A DNA stretch of 64,000 nucleotides from an uncultured Bacteroides sp. Its GTDB lineage: Bacteria > Bacteroidota > Bacteroidia > Bacteroidales > Bacteroidaceae. The stretch is taken from positions 53,066 through 117,065 of the forward strand of contig CASGED010000015.1 in assembly GCA_949300425.1 (NCBI GenBank), written 5' to 3'. Below, one piece after another: positions 44,660 to 54,212 of this stretch. Numbering within the stretch: position 1 is the stretch's first letter; every line of letters starts with the position of its first letter. A program made the translations under genes and the position numbers. The notes beneath the pieces were generated by a model. That model worked only from the letters and a program-made list of their open reading frames with translations. It was not told where the DNA came from and made no database searches.

Positions 44660-44858
44660 ATACAATCTGTAATCCTTAGCCTGCAAACACAGCCTTTTTG
44701 ATAAGACAAAATCGATATATAATTCATTTAGATATATATTGATGCAATATTGTATCAGATTGAAAGCAAAGCGCCGTCTCTGCTTTCAATTCGATATTTC
44801 TCTTAAAAAGATAGATATTAAAAGTCTCCTTTTAGGTGAATAAGAAAACAAAATATCA

Positions 44859-44866
44859 TATCTTTG
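44859..44866 (+). promoter_or_regulatory. -7 promoter box for dapF
   Basis: TATCTTTG matches TAnnTTTG, 48 nt before the ATG at 44915. Confidence 0.6.
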
Positions 44867-44914
44867 CGCCGTGTAAAGTCACAAAGACACAAAAACAGGA
44901 TAATAGATATCAAA

Positions 44915-45763
44915 ATGGCAGCTATAGTTAAATTCACGAAGATGCAGGGCGCAGGTAATGACTACATATATATATATGGTAGTCCGGCAGCCAATCCCGC
45001 CTGCCTGGCACGCCGATGGAGCGACCGCCATACGGGGATAGGCAGTGACGGGCTGGTGCTGATAGGACGCTCGACGGTGCCGGAAGCCGACTTCACCATG
45101 CGCATCTTCAATGCGGACGGGTCGGAAGCCCTGATGTGCGGCAACGCCTCGCGCTGCATCGGCAAGTATGTCTACGAGAAAGGATTGACGGACAAGACCA
45201 CCGTAAGGTTGCTGACGCGGACAGGCGTCAAGACGCTGACGCTGCACACCGACGGCGACAGGCGGGTGAAGAGTGTGACGGTGGACATGCAGGAGCCGTG
45301 CCTGGCCGACCGTGCGCTGCTCGCCACGCCGGATGGGTCGATGAGGGAAGGCATCGTGACGGTATGCGGACAAACGCTTCACGGCACGTTCGTCTCCATG
45401 GGCAATCCGCACTTCGTCGTCTTCGCCGACAAGGAGCCGGAGGACGCGGACGTCGTCCGCTTAGGAGGCGTGCTGGAGACGCATCCGCTGTTTCCCGAAC
45501 GCTGCAACGTGGAGTTTGCCACCGTAATGGCGGACGGACGCATCCGCACGAGGGTGTGGGAACGCGGCAGCGGCGTCACCCTGGCTTGTGGCACCGGAGC
45601 GTGCGCCACGGCCGTGGCGGCGCATCTGACGGGGCGTGCCGGACGTAAGTGCGCTGTCGTGATGGACGGAGGGACGCTGGAGATAGAGTGGAGCGAGGCG
45701 GACAACCATGTCTACATGACGGGGCCGGCCGAAATCGTATTTGAAGGACAAATAGAAATATAA
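44915..45763 (+). CDS. dapF: Diaminopimelate epimerase
   Basis: 282 residues from the ATG at 44915; an upstream in-frame start at 44864 overlaps the -7 box. DapF landmarks are [14 protein letters not shown], the first catalytic Cys in [16 protein letters not shown], and the second catalytic Cys in [18 protein letters not shown]. It epimerizes LL-DAP to meso-DAP without a cofactor, feeding peptidoglycan and lysine. It is followed after 114 nt by dapL, which makes its LL-DAP substrate, so the two last DAP steps are adjacent but in reverse order. Confidence 0.95.
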   Translation: MAAIVKFTKMQGAGNDYIYIYGSPAANPACLARRWSDRHTGIGSDGLVLIGRSTVPEADFTMRIFNADGSEALMCGNASRCIGKYVYEKGLTDKTTVRLLTRTGVKTLTLHTDGDRRVKSVTVDMQEPCLADRALLATPDGSMREGIVTVCGQTLHGTFVSMGNPHFVVFADKEPEDADVVRLGGVLETHPLFPERCNVEFATVMADGRIRTRVWERGSGVTLACGTGACATAVAAHLTGRAGRKCAVVMDGGTLEIEWSEADNHVYMTGPAEIVFEGQIEI

Positions 45764-45814
45764 ATGAAGAACTTAATTCATTTACAATTTAGCAATTTAC
45801 GAAGTACAATTTAT

Positions 45815-45873
45815 ATCGTAAATCGTAAATAGAAAAATCGTAAATCGTAAATAAAAAAATCGTAAATAAAAAA
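45815..45873. repeat. AT-rich 22-bp-period repeat before dapL (array G)
   Basis: Two full 22-bp units (45815, 45837) and part of a third (45859) share ATCGTAAATCGTAAAT followed by A-rich sequence. They are built from a shorter CGTAAAT motif, so the 22-bp period here could be coincidental. The array runs up to the ribosome-binding site of dapL (AAAGGG). Confidence 0.65.
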
Positions 45874-45877
45874 GGGT

Positions 45878-47104
45878 ATGGCATTAGTAAACGAACATTT
45901 CCTTAAACTTCCCGACAACTACCTGTTTGCCGACGTGGCCAAGAAGGTGAACGCCTTTAAGGTGTCGCATCCCCATGCGGATGTCATCAGCCTGGGCATA
46001 GGCGACGTGACCCGTCCGCTCTGCCCCGCGGTGACGGAGGCCATGCACCGTGCCGTCGACGAGATGGCCACCCGCGAAGGCTTCCACGGCTATGGGCCTG
46101 AACAGGGGTATCAGTTCCTGCGCGAGGCTATCGTGAAAAACGATTTCCTGCCGCGAGGCATCCACCTGGACCCGTCCGAGATATTCGTCAACGACGGGGC
46201 GAAAAGCGACACGGGCAACATACAGGAGCTGGTGCGCTGGGATAACAGCATCGGCGTGACGGACCCCATCTATCCGGTCTACATCGACTCGAACGTGATG
46301 ATAGGACGTGCGGGAGTTCTTGATGAAGGGCGGTGGAGCAACGTGACTTACCTGCCCTGCACGGCCGAAAACAACTTCGTCCCGCAGCTACCCGACCGCC
46401 GGGTGGACATCATCTACCTCTGCTATCCCAACAATCCGACGGGCACGGTGATATCAAAGGACGAGCTTCGCAAGTGGGTCAACTACGCGCTGAAGAACGA
46501 CACGCTCATCTTCTACGACGCGGCTTACGAGGCGTACATACAGGACCCTGACATCCCACACTCCATCTACGAGATAAAGGGGGCGAAGAAGGTGGCCGTG
46601 GAGTTCCACAGCTATTCCAAGACAGCAGGCTTTACGGGCGTAAGGTGCGGCTATACGGTGGTGCCGAAGGAGGTGACCTCGTCCACGTTGGAAGGCGAGC
46701 GTATCGCCCTGAACCAACTATGGAACAGGCGGCAGTGCACCAAGTTCAACGGCACAAGCTATATCAGCCAGCGTGCCGCGGAAGCAACCTATACGCCGGA
46801 AGGCAAGGCGCAGATACGGGAGACCATCGCTTACTACATGGACAATGCCCGGACGATGCGTCGGACGCTGACCAGCCTCGGCCTGGAGGTGTTCGGAGGG
46901 GAAAACGCTCCTTACATCTGGGTGAAAGTTCCGAATGGAGAAGGCAGTTGGCGGTTCTTCGAACACATGCTCTACAACGCCCATGTGGTATGCACTCCGG
47001 GCGTAGGTTTCGGTCCGAGCGGCGAAGGATACATCAGGCTTACGGCCTTCGGAAACCACGAGGACTGCGCCGAGGCGATGGAACGGATAAGGAAATGGCT
47101 GTGA
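45878..47104 (+). CDS. dapL: LL-diaminopimelate aminotransferase
   Basis: 408 residues. Class I/II PLP aminotransferase: VISLGIGDVTRPL, GYGPEQGYQFLREAI, FVNDGAKSDTGNIQEL, YPNNPTGTV, and the PLP Lys in HSYSKTAGFTGVRCGY. These are the diagnostic DapL sequences. It converts tetrahydrodipicolinate plus glutamate directly to LL-DAP, bypassing the succinylase branch, as is usual in Bacteroidota. It ties the DAP genes to the glutamate-producing genes downstream. Confidence 0.95.
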   Translation: MALVNEHFLKLPDNYLFADVAKKVNAFKVSHPHADVISLGIGDVTRPLCPAVTEAMHRAVDEMATREGFHGYGPEQGYQFLREAIVKNDFLPRGIHLDPSEIFVNDGAKSDTGNIQELVRWDNSIGVTDPIYPVYIDSNVMIGRAGVLDEGRWSNVTYLPCTAENNFVPQLPDRRVDIIYLCYPNNPTGTVISKDELRKWVNYALKNDTLIFYDAAYEAYIQDPDIPHSIYEIKGAKKVAVEFHSYSKTAGFTGVRCGYTVVPKEVTSSTLEGERIALNQLWNRRQCTKFNGTSYISQRAAEATYTPEGKAQIRETIAYYMDNARTMRRTLTSLGLEVFGGENAPYIWVKVPNGEGSWRFFEHMLYNAHVVCTPGVGFGPSGEGYIRLTAFGNHEDCAEAMERIRKWL

Positions 47105-47153
47105 TTCTTTATCCAAGTGAAGGTAAAAAGAATAACAATTAATATCAAACGCG

Positions 47154-49343
47154 ATGACAAACTTAAGATTCAGAGTAGTAGAAGAGGCGTTCAAGAAGAA
47201 GCCTTTGGAAGTGATTGCGCCGATGGAAAGGCCGTCGGAGTATTTTGGAAAGTATGTGTTCAACCGCGCCAAGATGTACAAATATCTGCCACCGCAGGTG
47301 TACGAGACGCTGATTGACGTAATAGACAACGGTTCGCCGCTCGACCGCTCCATAGCCGACGCCGTGGCCGCCGGCATGAAGCAGTGGGCCGAGGAGAACG
47401 GCGTGACACACTACACGCACTGGTTCCAGCCCCTGACCGAGGGCACCGCCGAGAAGCACGACGCCTTCATAGAGCACGACGGCAAGGGCGGAATGATAGA
47501 GGAGTTCTCGGGCAAGCTGCTCGTGCAGCAGGAGCCCGACGCCAGCTCGTTCCCCAACGGCGGCATACGCAACACCTTCGAGGCCCGCGGATACTCCGCC
47601 TGGGACCCCACGTCGCCCGTATTCATCATGGACGACACGCTCTGCATCCCCACCATATTCATATCTTATACGGGTGAGGCATTAGACTACAAGGCACCGT
47701 TGCTGCGTGCGCTCCATGCGGTGAACGTGGCCGCCACGGAAGTATGCCGCTACTTTGATCCGGCGGTGAAGAAGGTCATCTGCAACCTGGGCTGGGAGCA
47801 GGAATACTTCTTGGTGGACGAAGGACTGTACAACGCCCGCCCGGATTTGGTGCTGACGGGACGCACGCTCATGGGACACGACTCGGCAAAGAACCAGCAG
47901 ATGGAAGATCATTACTTCGGCACCATCCCCGACAGGGTGCAGGCGTTCATGAAGGACTTGGAGATTCAGGCACTGGAACTGGCCATCCCCTGCAAGACGC
48001 GTCACAACGAGGTGGCTCCCAATCAGTTTGAAATTGCACCGATTTTTGAGGAGACGAACATCGCCAATGACCATAATATGCTCCTGATGTCCCTGATGAA
48101 GAAAGTGGCGCGCAAGCACGGCTTCCGCGTACTCCTGCACGAGAAGCCATTCGCCGGCATCAACGGCTCGGGCAAGCACAACAACTGGAGTTTGAGTACC
48201 GACACGGGCGTATTGCTGCACGCGCCGGGCAAGACGCCGGAGGAGAACCTGCGCTTCGTGACCTTTGTGGTGGAGACGCTGATGGGCGTGTATCGTCACA
48301 ACGGGTTGCTGAAGGCCAGCATCATGAGTGCGACGAACGCTCACCGTTTGGGAGCCAACGAGGCACCCCCTGCTATCATCTCGTCTTTCCTGGGCAAGCA
48401 ACTGAGCGAGTTGCTGGATCACATCGAGAAGAGCGACAAGGATGACCTCTTTAACATGATGGGCAAGCAGGGCATGAAGTTGGATATCCCGGAGATACCG
48501 GAACTGCTGATAGACAACACCGACCGCAACCGTACCAGCCCATTCGCCTTTACGGGCAACCGATTCGAGTTCCGTGCTGTGGGCAGTGAGGCCAACTGTG
48601 CTTCGGGCATGATTGTGCTGAACACGGCGGTGGCCGAAGCCCTGGCAGATTTCAAACGCCGGGTAGACGCCCTCATTGCCAAGGGAGAGGATCAGACGGC
48701 AGCCATCTTGAGCGTACTGCGTGAGGACATCAGGACGTGCAAGCCGATACGCTTCGACGGCAACGGGTACTCAGACGAGTGGGTGGAGGAGGCCAAGCGG
48801 CGCGGACTTGACTGCGAGACGAGCTGCCCCGTCATCTTCGACCGCTATCTCGACAAGGCCAGCGTGGACATGTTCGACTGTCTCGGCATCATGAGCCGCA
48901 AGGAGCTCGAGGCCCGCAACGAGGTGAAGTGGGACACTTACACCAAGCGCATACAGATAGAGGCCCGCGTGATGGGCGACATCACGATGAACCACATCGT
49001 GCCCGTGGCCACCCACTACCAAAGCCAGCTGGCCAAGAACGTGCAGAACATGCGCCAGATATTCCCCGCGGAGAAGGCCGACAAGCTCTGCGCACGCAAC
49101 ATGAAGCTCATCGAGGAGATAGCCGAGCGCACGCAGAAGATAGAGACGGGCGTGGAGGAACTCATCGAGGCGCGCAAGGTGGCGAACAAGATCGAGAGCG
49201 AACGCGAGAAGGCGATAGCCTACCATGACACGGTGGCTCCCAAGATGGAGGAGATCCGTTACCAGATAGACAAGCTGGAGCTTATCGTGGCCGACGAGCT
49301 GTGGACGCTGCCAAAGTACCGCGAGTTGCTGTTCATCCGGTGA
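47154..49343 (+). CDS. glnN: Glutamine synthetase type III
   Basis: 729 residues, the length of GSIII rather than ~470 for GSI. Characteristic segments: RPSEYFGKYVFNRAKM, THWFQPLTEGTAEKHDAF, EEFSGKLLVQQEPDASSFPNGG, IPCKTRHNEVAPNQFEIAPIF (catalytic core), ADKLCARNMKLIEEI. It makes glutamine from glutamate, ammonia and ATP in the cytosol, as a dodecamer in known members. 49 nt after dapL and 171 nt before gltB, so it sits in the ammonia-assimilation group with GOGAT. Confidence 0.95.
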   Translation: MTNLRFRVVEEAFKKKPLEVIAPMERPSEYFGKYVFNRAKMYKYLPPQVYETLIDVIDNGSPLDRSIADAVAAGMKQWAEENGVTHYTHWFQPLTEGTAEKHDAFIEHDGKGGMIEEFSGKLLVQQEPDASSFPNGGIRNTFEARGYSAWDPTSPVFIMDDTLCIPTIFISYTGEALDYKAPLLRALHAVNVAATEVCRYFDPAVKKVICNLGWEQEYFLVDEGLYNARPDLVLTGRTLMGHDSAKNQQMEDHYFGTIPDRVQAFMKDLEIQALELAIPCKTRHNEVAPNQFEIAPIFEETNIANDHNMLLMSLMKKVARKHGFRVLLHEKPFAGINGSGKHNNWSLSTDTGVLLHAPGKTPEENLRFVTFVVETLMGVYRHNGLLKASIMSATNAHRLGANEAPPAIISSFLGKQLSELLDHIEKSDKDDLFNMMGKQGMKLDIPEIPELLIDNTDRNRTSPFAFTGNRFEFRAVGSEANCASGMIVLNTAVAEALADFKRRVDALIAKGEDQTAAILSVLREDIRTCKPIRFDGNGYSDEWVEEAKRRGLDCETSCPVIFDRYLDKASVDMFDCLGIMSRKELEARNEVKWDTYTKRIQIEARVMGDITMNHIVPVATHYQSQLAKNVQNMRQIFPAEKADKLCARNMKLIEEIAERTQKIETGVEELIEARKVANKIESEREKAIAYHDTVAPKMEEIRYQIDKLELIVADELWTLPKYRELLFIR

Positions 49344-49514
49344 GTTTATTTGCAAAGTACCAAGTACAATTTACCATTTGCAAAGTATAAACAGTAAATC
49401 GTAAATTGCTAAATGGCAAATATATTAGCTTTAGCTGCAAAGTTCGGGCGCAGACGGCTGTGAAGTCGGCTGTGCCCTTTGCGGCGATTTTGATTTCACC
49501 TAAAACATTGAAAC
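49344..49514. other. glnN-gltB spacer with repeats related to the dapF-dapL spacer
   Basis: A 16-nt sequence TCGTAAATTGCTAAAT (49399-49414) is found inverted at 45787-45802. TTTGCAAAGTA occurs twice here (starting near 49348 and 49376). TAGCTTTA near 49428 is a one-mismatch -7 candidate for gltB. Confidence 0.45.
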
Positions 49515-52500
49515 ATGAGAAACGGATTATATAACAGTAGCTACGAGCACGACGCGTGCGGCGTAGGAATGGTTGTCAACATCCATGGAGGCAAGAGCCA
49601 CGAACTCGTGGACAACGCGCTGAAGGTGCTCGAGAACATGCGCCACCGCGGTGCAGAAGGCGCCGACAACAAGACCGGCGACGGCGCGGGCATAATGTTG
49701 CAGATACCCCACGAGTTCATACTTCTTCAGGGAATACCAGTGCCGGAGAAGGGAAAGTATGGCACGGGACTGGTGTTTCTGCCCAAGGACACCGCCCGTC
49801 AGCAGGACATACTGAGTGTGATGATTGAGGAGATAGAGCGCGAAGGCCTGTCGCTGATGCACCTGCGCAACGTTCCCACGCAGCCAGACTGTCTCGGAGC
49901 GGCCGCCCTGGCGAGCGAGCCGGACATCAAGCAGCTCTTCGTTACGGGCGTCACGGACGACCGTGTGCCGCAGTTCGAGCGCACGCTTTACGTCATCCGC
50001 AAGCGCATAGAGCGCCGCGTGGACGACAAGGACTTCTACGTGTGCTCGCTGTCTTCCAAGAACATCATATATAAAGGTATGCTGTCCAGCCTGCAGCTGC
50101 GCCAGTATTATCCCGACCTGACCAACAAATACTTCACCAGCGGACTGGCCTTGGTACACTCGCGCTTCTCCACCAACACGTTCCCCACATGGAGTCTGGC
50201 GCAGCCTTTCCGCCTCCTGGCCCACAACGGCGAGATAAACACCATACGCGGAAACCGCGGATGGATGCAAGCCAGGGAGAGCGTGCTCGGCTCCGACGCC
50301 CTTGGCGACATAAAGGAACTGTCGCCCATCGTGCAGCCGGGCATGAGCGACTCGGCCAGCCTGGACAACGTGTTCGAGTTTTTCGTGATGTCGGGTCTCT
50401 CGCTGCCTCACGCCATGGCGCTGATGGTGCCCGAGAGCTTCAACGACAAGAACCCCATATCGGAAGATTTGAAGGCCTTTTACGAGTATCATTCCATCCT
50501 GATGGAGCCGTGGGACGGTCCGGCGGCGTTGCTCTTCAGCGACGGACGCTATGCCGGTGGCATGCTCGACCGCAACGGATTACGTCCGGCGCGCTACACG
50601 ATTACCAAGAACGACATGATGGTGGTGGCGTCCGAGGTGGGCGTGATGGACTTCGACCCGTCTGAGATAGCCGAGAAAGGCCGCCTGCAGCCGGGCAAGA
50701 TATTGCTGGTTGACACTCAGGAAGGCAGGATTTATTATGACGGGGAGATAAAGGAAAGGCTCGCCGCCGAGCATCCTTACCGCCAGTGGCTCTCCACCAA
50801 CCGCATTCAGCTGGAGAAACTGAAGAGCGGCCGCAAGGTGGACAACGCCGTCGGCGACCTGGTAAGGCACGAACTGATGTTCGGATATGGTGCCGAAGAC
50901 ATCGACAACACCATCATCCCGATGTGCGTAAACGGGCAGGAGCCTACCGCGGCGATGGGCAACGACACGCCGTTGGCGGTGCTGAGTGATCGTCCGCAGC
51001 TGTTGTTCAATTACTTCCGCCAGCAGTTCGCCCAGGTGACCAACCCCGCCATCGACTCCATCCGCGAAAGCCTTGTGATGTCGCTCACCGAATACATCGG
51101 CCGCGTTGGTTCCGGCATACTCCGCCCGGACGAGTCGAACTGCAAGATGGTGCGCCTGCCTCATCCGATACTGAACAACACGCAGCTCGACATCCTGTGC
51201 AACATCCGCTACAAAGGGTTCAACACCGTGAAGCTGCCGATGCTCTTCGAGTGCGCCAAGGGTGAGGACGGACTGCGTTCCGCGCTCGACCATCTCTGCA
51301 AGGAGGCCGCCCGCAGCGTGGACGAAGGCTGCAACTACATCATCCTTTCCGACCGCGACATCGACCGGACGCATGCCGCCATACCGTCGCTGTTGGCTGT
51401 CAGCGCTGTGCATCATTACCTCATCTCCGTGGGAAAGCGCGTACAGACTGCCCTGATTGTGGAGAGCGGCGAAATACGCGAGCCGATGCATGCCGCCCTG
51501 CTGTTGGGTTATGGCGCATCGGCATTGTGCCCCTACATGGTGTTTGCCATTCTCGACGACCTGGTAAAGCGGGGGAAGGTGCAGGAAAACTACGAGACCG
51601 CCGAGGCCAACTACATCAAGGCGGTGAAGAAGGCGTTGCTGAAAATCATGGCGAAGATGGGCATTTCTACCATCCGCTCGTACCGCGGAGCCAAGATTTT
51701 CGAGGCGGTCGGCTTGTCGGAAAGTATTCTTAAGGCATATTTCGGCACCGAGGTGTCAACCATCGGGGGCATTGGGCTTGAGACGATTGCCCGGGATGCC
51801 ATTGCCATGCACGACGAGGGCTTTGCCAAAAAGGCGGAAACAGACTTTTTGCCTAACCTTGGACAGTTCCATTACCGCAAGGATGGAATACGCCATGCAT
51901 GGAATCCTGAGACCATAGCGACGCTGCAGCTTGCCACGAGGACGGGCGACTACGCCAAGTACAAAGAGTTTGCAAAGCTCGTGGACGACAAGGACGACCC
52001 GATATTCCTGCGCGACTTCTTCGACTTCAAGCGCGCCGCCACGCCGATAGACATAGACAAGGTGGAGCCGGTAAGCAGCATCGTAAAGCACTTTGTGGCG
52101 GGAGCCATGAGCTTCGGGGCGCTCAGCAAGGAGGCGCACGAGGCCATCTGCCTGGCCATGAACAAGCTCGGCACGCGCTCCAACACGGGCGAAGGCGGCG
52201 AGGACAGCGAGCGTTTCCATTCTCAGCTCAACGGCATCTCGCTCTCCAGCAAGACCAAGCAGGTGGCTTCGGGCCGTTTCGGGGTGACCACCGAATACCT
52301 GGTGAACGCCGAGGAGATACAAATCAAGGTGGCGCAGGGCGCAAAGCCCGGTGAGGGCGGTCAGTTGCCCGGCTTCAAGGTGGACGCGGTGATAGCCAAG
52401 ACGCGCCACTCCATCCCCGGCATCTCGCTCATCTCGCCGCCGCCTCACCATGACATCTACTCCATCGAGGACCTGGCGCAACTCATCTTCGACCTGAAGA

Positions 52501-53993
52501 ACGTCAACCCCAAGGCTGCGATCAGCGTGAAGTTGGTGGCCGAGAGCGGCGTGGGAACCATTGCGGCCGGTGTGGCCAAGGCCAAGGCAGACCTCATTGT
52601 GATATCGGGAGCCGAAGGCGGAACGGGAGCCAGTCCGGCATCGAGCATGCGCTTTGCGGGCATCTCGCCAGAAATAGGCCTGAGCGAGACGCAGCAGACG
52701 CTGGTGAAGAATGGCCTGCGCGGCCAGGTGAGGCTGCAGGTGGACGGGCAGCTGAAGACCGGACGCGACATCATCCTCATGGCGTTGCTCGGCGCGGAGG
52801 AGTTCGGCTTCGGCACATTGCTGCTCATCGTGCTTGGTTGCGTCATGATGCGCAAGTGCAACCTGAACACGTGTCCCTTGGGCGTGACCACCCAAAACCC
52901 GGAGCTTCGCCGCCACTTCATGGGCAAGTACGAGTATCTGGTCAACTATTTCACCTTCCTGGCCGAAGAAGTGCGTGAGTATCTGGCCGAGATGGGATAC
53001 TCCAGGCTGGAGGACATCGTGGGACATACCGAGCTGATTGTCCGCAAGCCGGTGGAGAAAGGAAGCAAGCCGGCGATGCTCGACTTCGCCCGTCTGCTGC
53101 ACAAAGAGGGCGGAGCATGCCCTCTGCGCCACGCTTCCGGCCAGACGCACGACCTCGACAATGCGCTTGACCGCCAGATGATACGTTCCGCCCAGAGGGC
53201 CGTCGACGAGCGTGAGGAGGTGAATCTTGACTATGCCATCAAGAATACCGACCGCGCCGTGGGCACGATGCTCAGCGGACTCATCGCCTCGAAGCACGGC
53301 GAAGACGGCCTGCCGGACTCCACGGTGAACATAAAGTTCAAGGGAAGCGCCGGCCAGAGCTTCGGCGCGTTCCTCGTGAAGGGTGTCAACTTCAAGCTGG
53401 AGGGCGAGGCGAACGACTACTTCGGCAAGGGACTTAGCGGCGGACGCATCGCCATCCTGCCGCCCGTGCGCAGCAACTTCAACGCCGAGGACAACACCAT
53501 AGCCGGCAACACGGGGCTTTACGGAGCCACTTCCGGCGAGCTGTACGTCAACGGGAAGGTGGGCGAACGCTTCGCCGTGCGCAACTCCGGGGCCATAGCC
53601 GTGGTAGAAGGGGCCGGCGATCACTGCTGCGAGTACATGACCGGAGGCCGCGTCGTGGTGCTGGGAGAGACCGGGCGCAACTTCGCGGCAGGCATGAGCG
53701 GCGGCGTGGCCTACGTGTGGGACAAACGCCACGACTTCGACTACTTCTGCAACATGGACATGGTGGAAATCAACCTCGTGGAAGAAAGCTCTTACCGCAA
53801 GGAGCTGCACGAGCTGATTCGCCAGCATTACCTTTACACCGGCTCCAAACTGGCGCGCCAGATGCTCGACGGCTGGGGGCGTTACGTGGAGGACTTCATC
53901 CAGGTTGTGCCCATCGAGTACAAGCGCGTGCTGCAGGAGGAGCAGGTGAGAAAGCTGCAACAGAAGATTGCCGACATGCAGCGCGATTACTAA
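49515..53993 (+). CDS. gltB: Glutamate synthase, large subunit
   Basis: 1492 residues. The class II glutaminase nucleophile is Cys15 in EHDACGVG, exposed after removal of a short propeptide. Further landmarks are FSTNTFPTWSLAQPFRLLAHNGEINT, the FMN-domain segments GAMSFGALSKEAHEA and SGAEGGTGASPASSM, the 3Fe-4S cysteines in CVMMRKCNLNTCPLG, and the C-terminal glycine-rich beta-helix (GNTGLYGATSGELYVNG). It transfers the amide of glutamine to 2-oxoglutarate. Partner of gltD 219 nt downstream, with a 22-bp repeat array in the gap. Confidence 0.96.
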   Translation: MRNGLYNSSYEHDACGVGMVVNIHGGKSHELVDNALKVLENMRHRGAEGADNKTGDGAGIMLQIPHEFILLQGIPVPEKGKYGTGLVFLPKDTARQQDILSVMIEEIEREGLSLMHLRNVPTQPDCLGAAALASEPDIKQLFVTGVTDDRVPQFERTLYVIRKRIERRVDDKDFYVCSLSSKNIIYKGMLSSLQLRQYYPDLTNKYFTSGLALVHSRFSTNTFPTWSLAQPFRLLAHNGEINTIRGNRGWMQARESVLGSDALGDIKELSPIVQPGMSDSASLDNVFEFFVMSGLSLPHAMALMVPESFNDKNPISEDLKAFYEYHSILMEPWDGPAALLFSDGRYAGGMLDRNGLRPARYTITKNDMMVVASEVGVMDFDPSEIAEKGRLQPGKILLVDTQEGRIYYDGEIKERLAAEHPYRQWLSTNRIQLEKLKSGRKVDNAVGDLVRHELMFGYGAEDIDNTIIPMCVNGQEPTAAMGNDTPLAVLSDRPQLLFNYFRQQFAQVTNPAIDSIRESLVMSLTEYIGRVGSGILRPDESNCKMVRLPHPILNNTQLDILCNIRYKGFNTVKLPMLFECAKGEDGLRSALDHLCKEAARSVDEGCNYIILSDRDIDRTHAAIPSLLAVSAVHHYLISVGKRVQTALIVESGEIREPMHAALLLGYGASALCPYMVFAILDDLVKRGKVQENYETAEANYIKAVKKALLKIMAKMGISTIRSYRGAKIFEAVGLSESILKAYFGTEVSTIGGIGLETIARDAIAMHDEGFAKKAETDFLPNLGQFHYRKDGIRHAWNPETIATLQLATRTGDYAKYKEFAKLVDDKDDPIFLRDFFDFKRAATPIDIDKVEPVSSIVKHFVAGAMSFGALSKEAHEAICLAMNKLGTRSNTGEGGEDSERFHSQLNGISLSSKTKQVASGRFGVTTEYLVNAEEIQIKVAQGAKPGEGGQLPGFKVDAVIAKTRHSIPGISLISPPPHHDIYSIEDLAQLIFDLKNVNPKAAISVKLVAESGVGTIAAGVAKAKADLIVISGAEGGTGASPASSMRFAGISPEIGLSETQQTLVKNGLRGQVRLQVDGQLKTGRDIILMALLGAEEFGFGTLLLIVLGCVMMRKCNLNTCPLGVTTQNPELRRHFMGKYEYLVNYFTFLAEEVREYLAEMGYSRLEDIVGHTELIVRKPVEKGSKPAMLDFARLLHKEGGACPLRHASGQTHDLDNALDRQMIRSAQRAVDEREEVNLDYAIKNTDRAVGTMLSGLIASKHGEDGLPDSTVNIKFKGSAGQSFGAFLVKGVNFKLEGEANDYFGKGLSGGRIAILPPVRSNFNAEDNTIAGNTGLYGATSGELYVNGKVGERFAVRNSGAIAVVEGAGDHCCEYMTGGRVVVLGETGRNFAAGMSGGVAYVWDKRHDFDYFCNMDMVEINLVEESSYRKELHELIRQHYLYTGSKLARQMLDGWGRYVEDFIQVVPIEYKRVLQEEQVRKLQQKIADMQRDY

Positions 53994-54023
53994 CCGGGCA
54001 AGCAACGGGCAAACCTATCCGAA

Positions 54024-54155
54024 GGTGCAGCCAAAATTACACCAAGGTGTAGCCGGAATTACACCAAGGTGTAGCCAAGATTACACCAAGGTGTAGCTGA
54101 GATTACACCAAGGTGTAGTCGGAATTGCACCAAGGGGTGATTCCGGCTACACCCT
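54024..54155. repeat. 22-bp-period array between gltB and gltD (array F)
   Basis: Five contiguous 22-bp units start at 54024, 54046, 54068, 54090 and 54112, each beginning GGTGyAG and ending TTrCACCAA. Across unit borders they form ACACC-AA-GGTGT hairpins. A sixth, inverted unit (54134-54155, GGGGTGATTCCGGCTACACC) is in register and can pair with unit 2. It is placed inside the presumed gltBD operon, so partial termination, processing or stability control of the two cistrons is possible. Confidence 0.88.
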
Positions 54156-54212
54156 GATGCAGGAAGGGAAGACAACAGAATTATTCTACATAAAGCATTA
54201 ATTATCATCATT

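Larger units (their letters stand above)
44408..44914. other. 507-nt divergent promoter region between asnB and dapF
   Basis: It contains a 22-bp-period array (44487-44574), the asnB -7 box on the - strand (44652-44659) and the dapF -7 box on the + strand (44859-44866). The array lies inside the predicted asnB 5' leader. No gene is seen. Confidence 0.6.

Noticed and set aside
51756-54005. 749-codon open frame antisense to gltB
   Set aside because: Complete mirror of conserved gltB sequence; composition-driven.
4881-54155. The repeat arrays as CRISPR
   Set aside because: Units are contiguous with no unique spacers of constant length, units differ from site to site, and no cas genes are present.
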